This document shows, piece by piece, positions 6,595 to 6,656 of a stretch of DNA of 6,656 nucleotides. Each line of letters begins with the position of its first letter. The stretch's first letter is position 1. The notes under the pieces were generated by a model, which saw only the letters and a program-made list of their open reading frames with translations, had not been told where the DNA came from and made no database searches. Location of the stretch: the NCBI GenBank assembly GCA_003151295.1, contig PLXD01000450.1:4972-11627 (forward strand), written 5' to 3'. The DNA comes from Chitinophagaceae bacterium. Lineage in GTDB: Bacteria; Bacteroidota; Bacteroidia; Chitinophagales; Chitinophagaceae. The translations under genes were made by a program, and so were the position numbers.

Positions 6595-6656
6595 ATGCTA
6601 ACCCAATCATTTCCGCTCACCAGGCTGATGGTGCTGATGGTGTTGATATTACCTGC
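6595..6656 (+). CDS. Start of a possible exported or membrane protein, cut off by the right edge
   Basis: From the ATG at 6595-6597, 20 codons are open to the window edge and read MLTQSFPLTRLMVLMVLILP: a short polar start with one Arg, then a strongly hydrophobic run, as in a signal peptide or first membrane helix. The hydrophobic core is built from a 9-base tandem repeat (CTGATGGTG at 6625-6633 and 6634-6642). Spacing from the pseudogene and the same strand suggest an independent gene. No clear ribosome site or promoter was found. Nothing can be said about its product. Confidence 0.45.
   Translation, partial: MLTQSFPLTRLMVLMVLILP

Noticed and set aside
1..6656. tRNA, rRNA, CRISPR array, insertion sequence or phage genes
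   Set aside because: No regular repeat-spacer array, transposase-like protein, terminal inverted repeats or RNA-gene landmarks were seen on reading the window.

Overview
The window looks like part of a carbohydrate-degradation locus from a member of the Bacteroidota. The reasons are three consecutive minus-strand genes for exported glycan-active proteins of types common in that phylum, a promoter candidate of the Bacteroidota form (TAnnTTTG with an upstream TTTG-like box), weak or absent Shine-Dalgarno sequences, and a degraded AraC-type regulator beside the locus. No species can be named from the sequence.

Layout. Positions 1-923 (minus) carry a secreted DUF1080 / 3-keto-disaccharide hydrolase-type protein whose C-terminus lies beyond the left edge. 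Positions 924-1144 are a 221-base spacer with two imperfect stem-loops, one directly after the stop of the next gene and one in the leader of the DUF1080 gene. Positions 1145-2983 (minus) encode a secreted DUF4838 protein (GH163-related). Positions 3039-5816 (minus) encode a large exported GH2-like protein of clan GH-A. The last two genes are 55 bases apart, so transcription probably runs from a promoter at about 5847-5877 through the GH2-like gene into the DUF4838 gene and perhaps on into the DUF1080 gene.

Positions 5817-6001 are a divergent intergenic region with the promoter candidate, a 9-base direct repeat and a short inverted repeat. On the plus strand, 6002-6281 is the wreck of an AraC-family regulator. 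Its N-terminal piece and a later piece are recognisable in two frames, and the middle and the DNA-binding domain are missing. Positions 6282-6594 hold no convincing gene apart from one doubtful 45-codon ORF. A plus-strand gene seems to begin at 6595 with a signal-peptide-like N-terminus and runs off the right edge.

How the parts fit (inference): the GH2-like and DUF4838 enzymes would act on an exported or periplasmic glycan, and the DUF1080 protein would hydrolyse 3-keto-glycosides made by an oxidoreductase not present here. The lost AraC-type gene may once have controlled the divergent operon. The most notable points are the Tyr replacing the Asn before the predicted acid/base of the GH2-like protein, the regulator pseudogene, the different base composition and codon use of the DUF4838 gene, and a 20-base-period duplication that supplies the GH2-like gene's stop codon. 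I see no clear evidence of an undescribed system.
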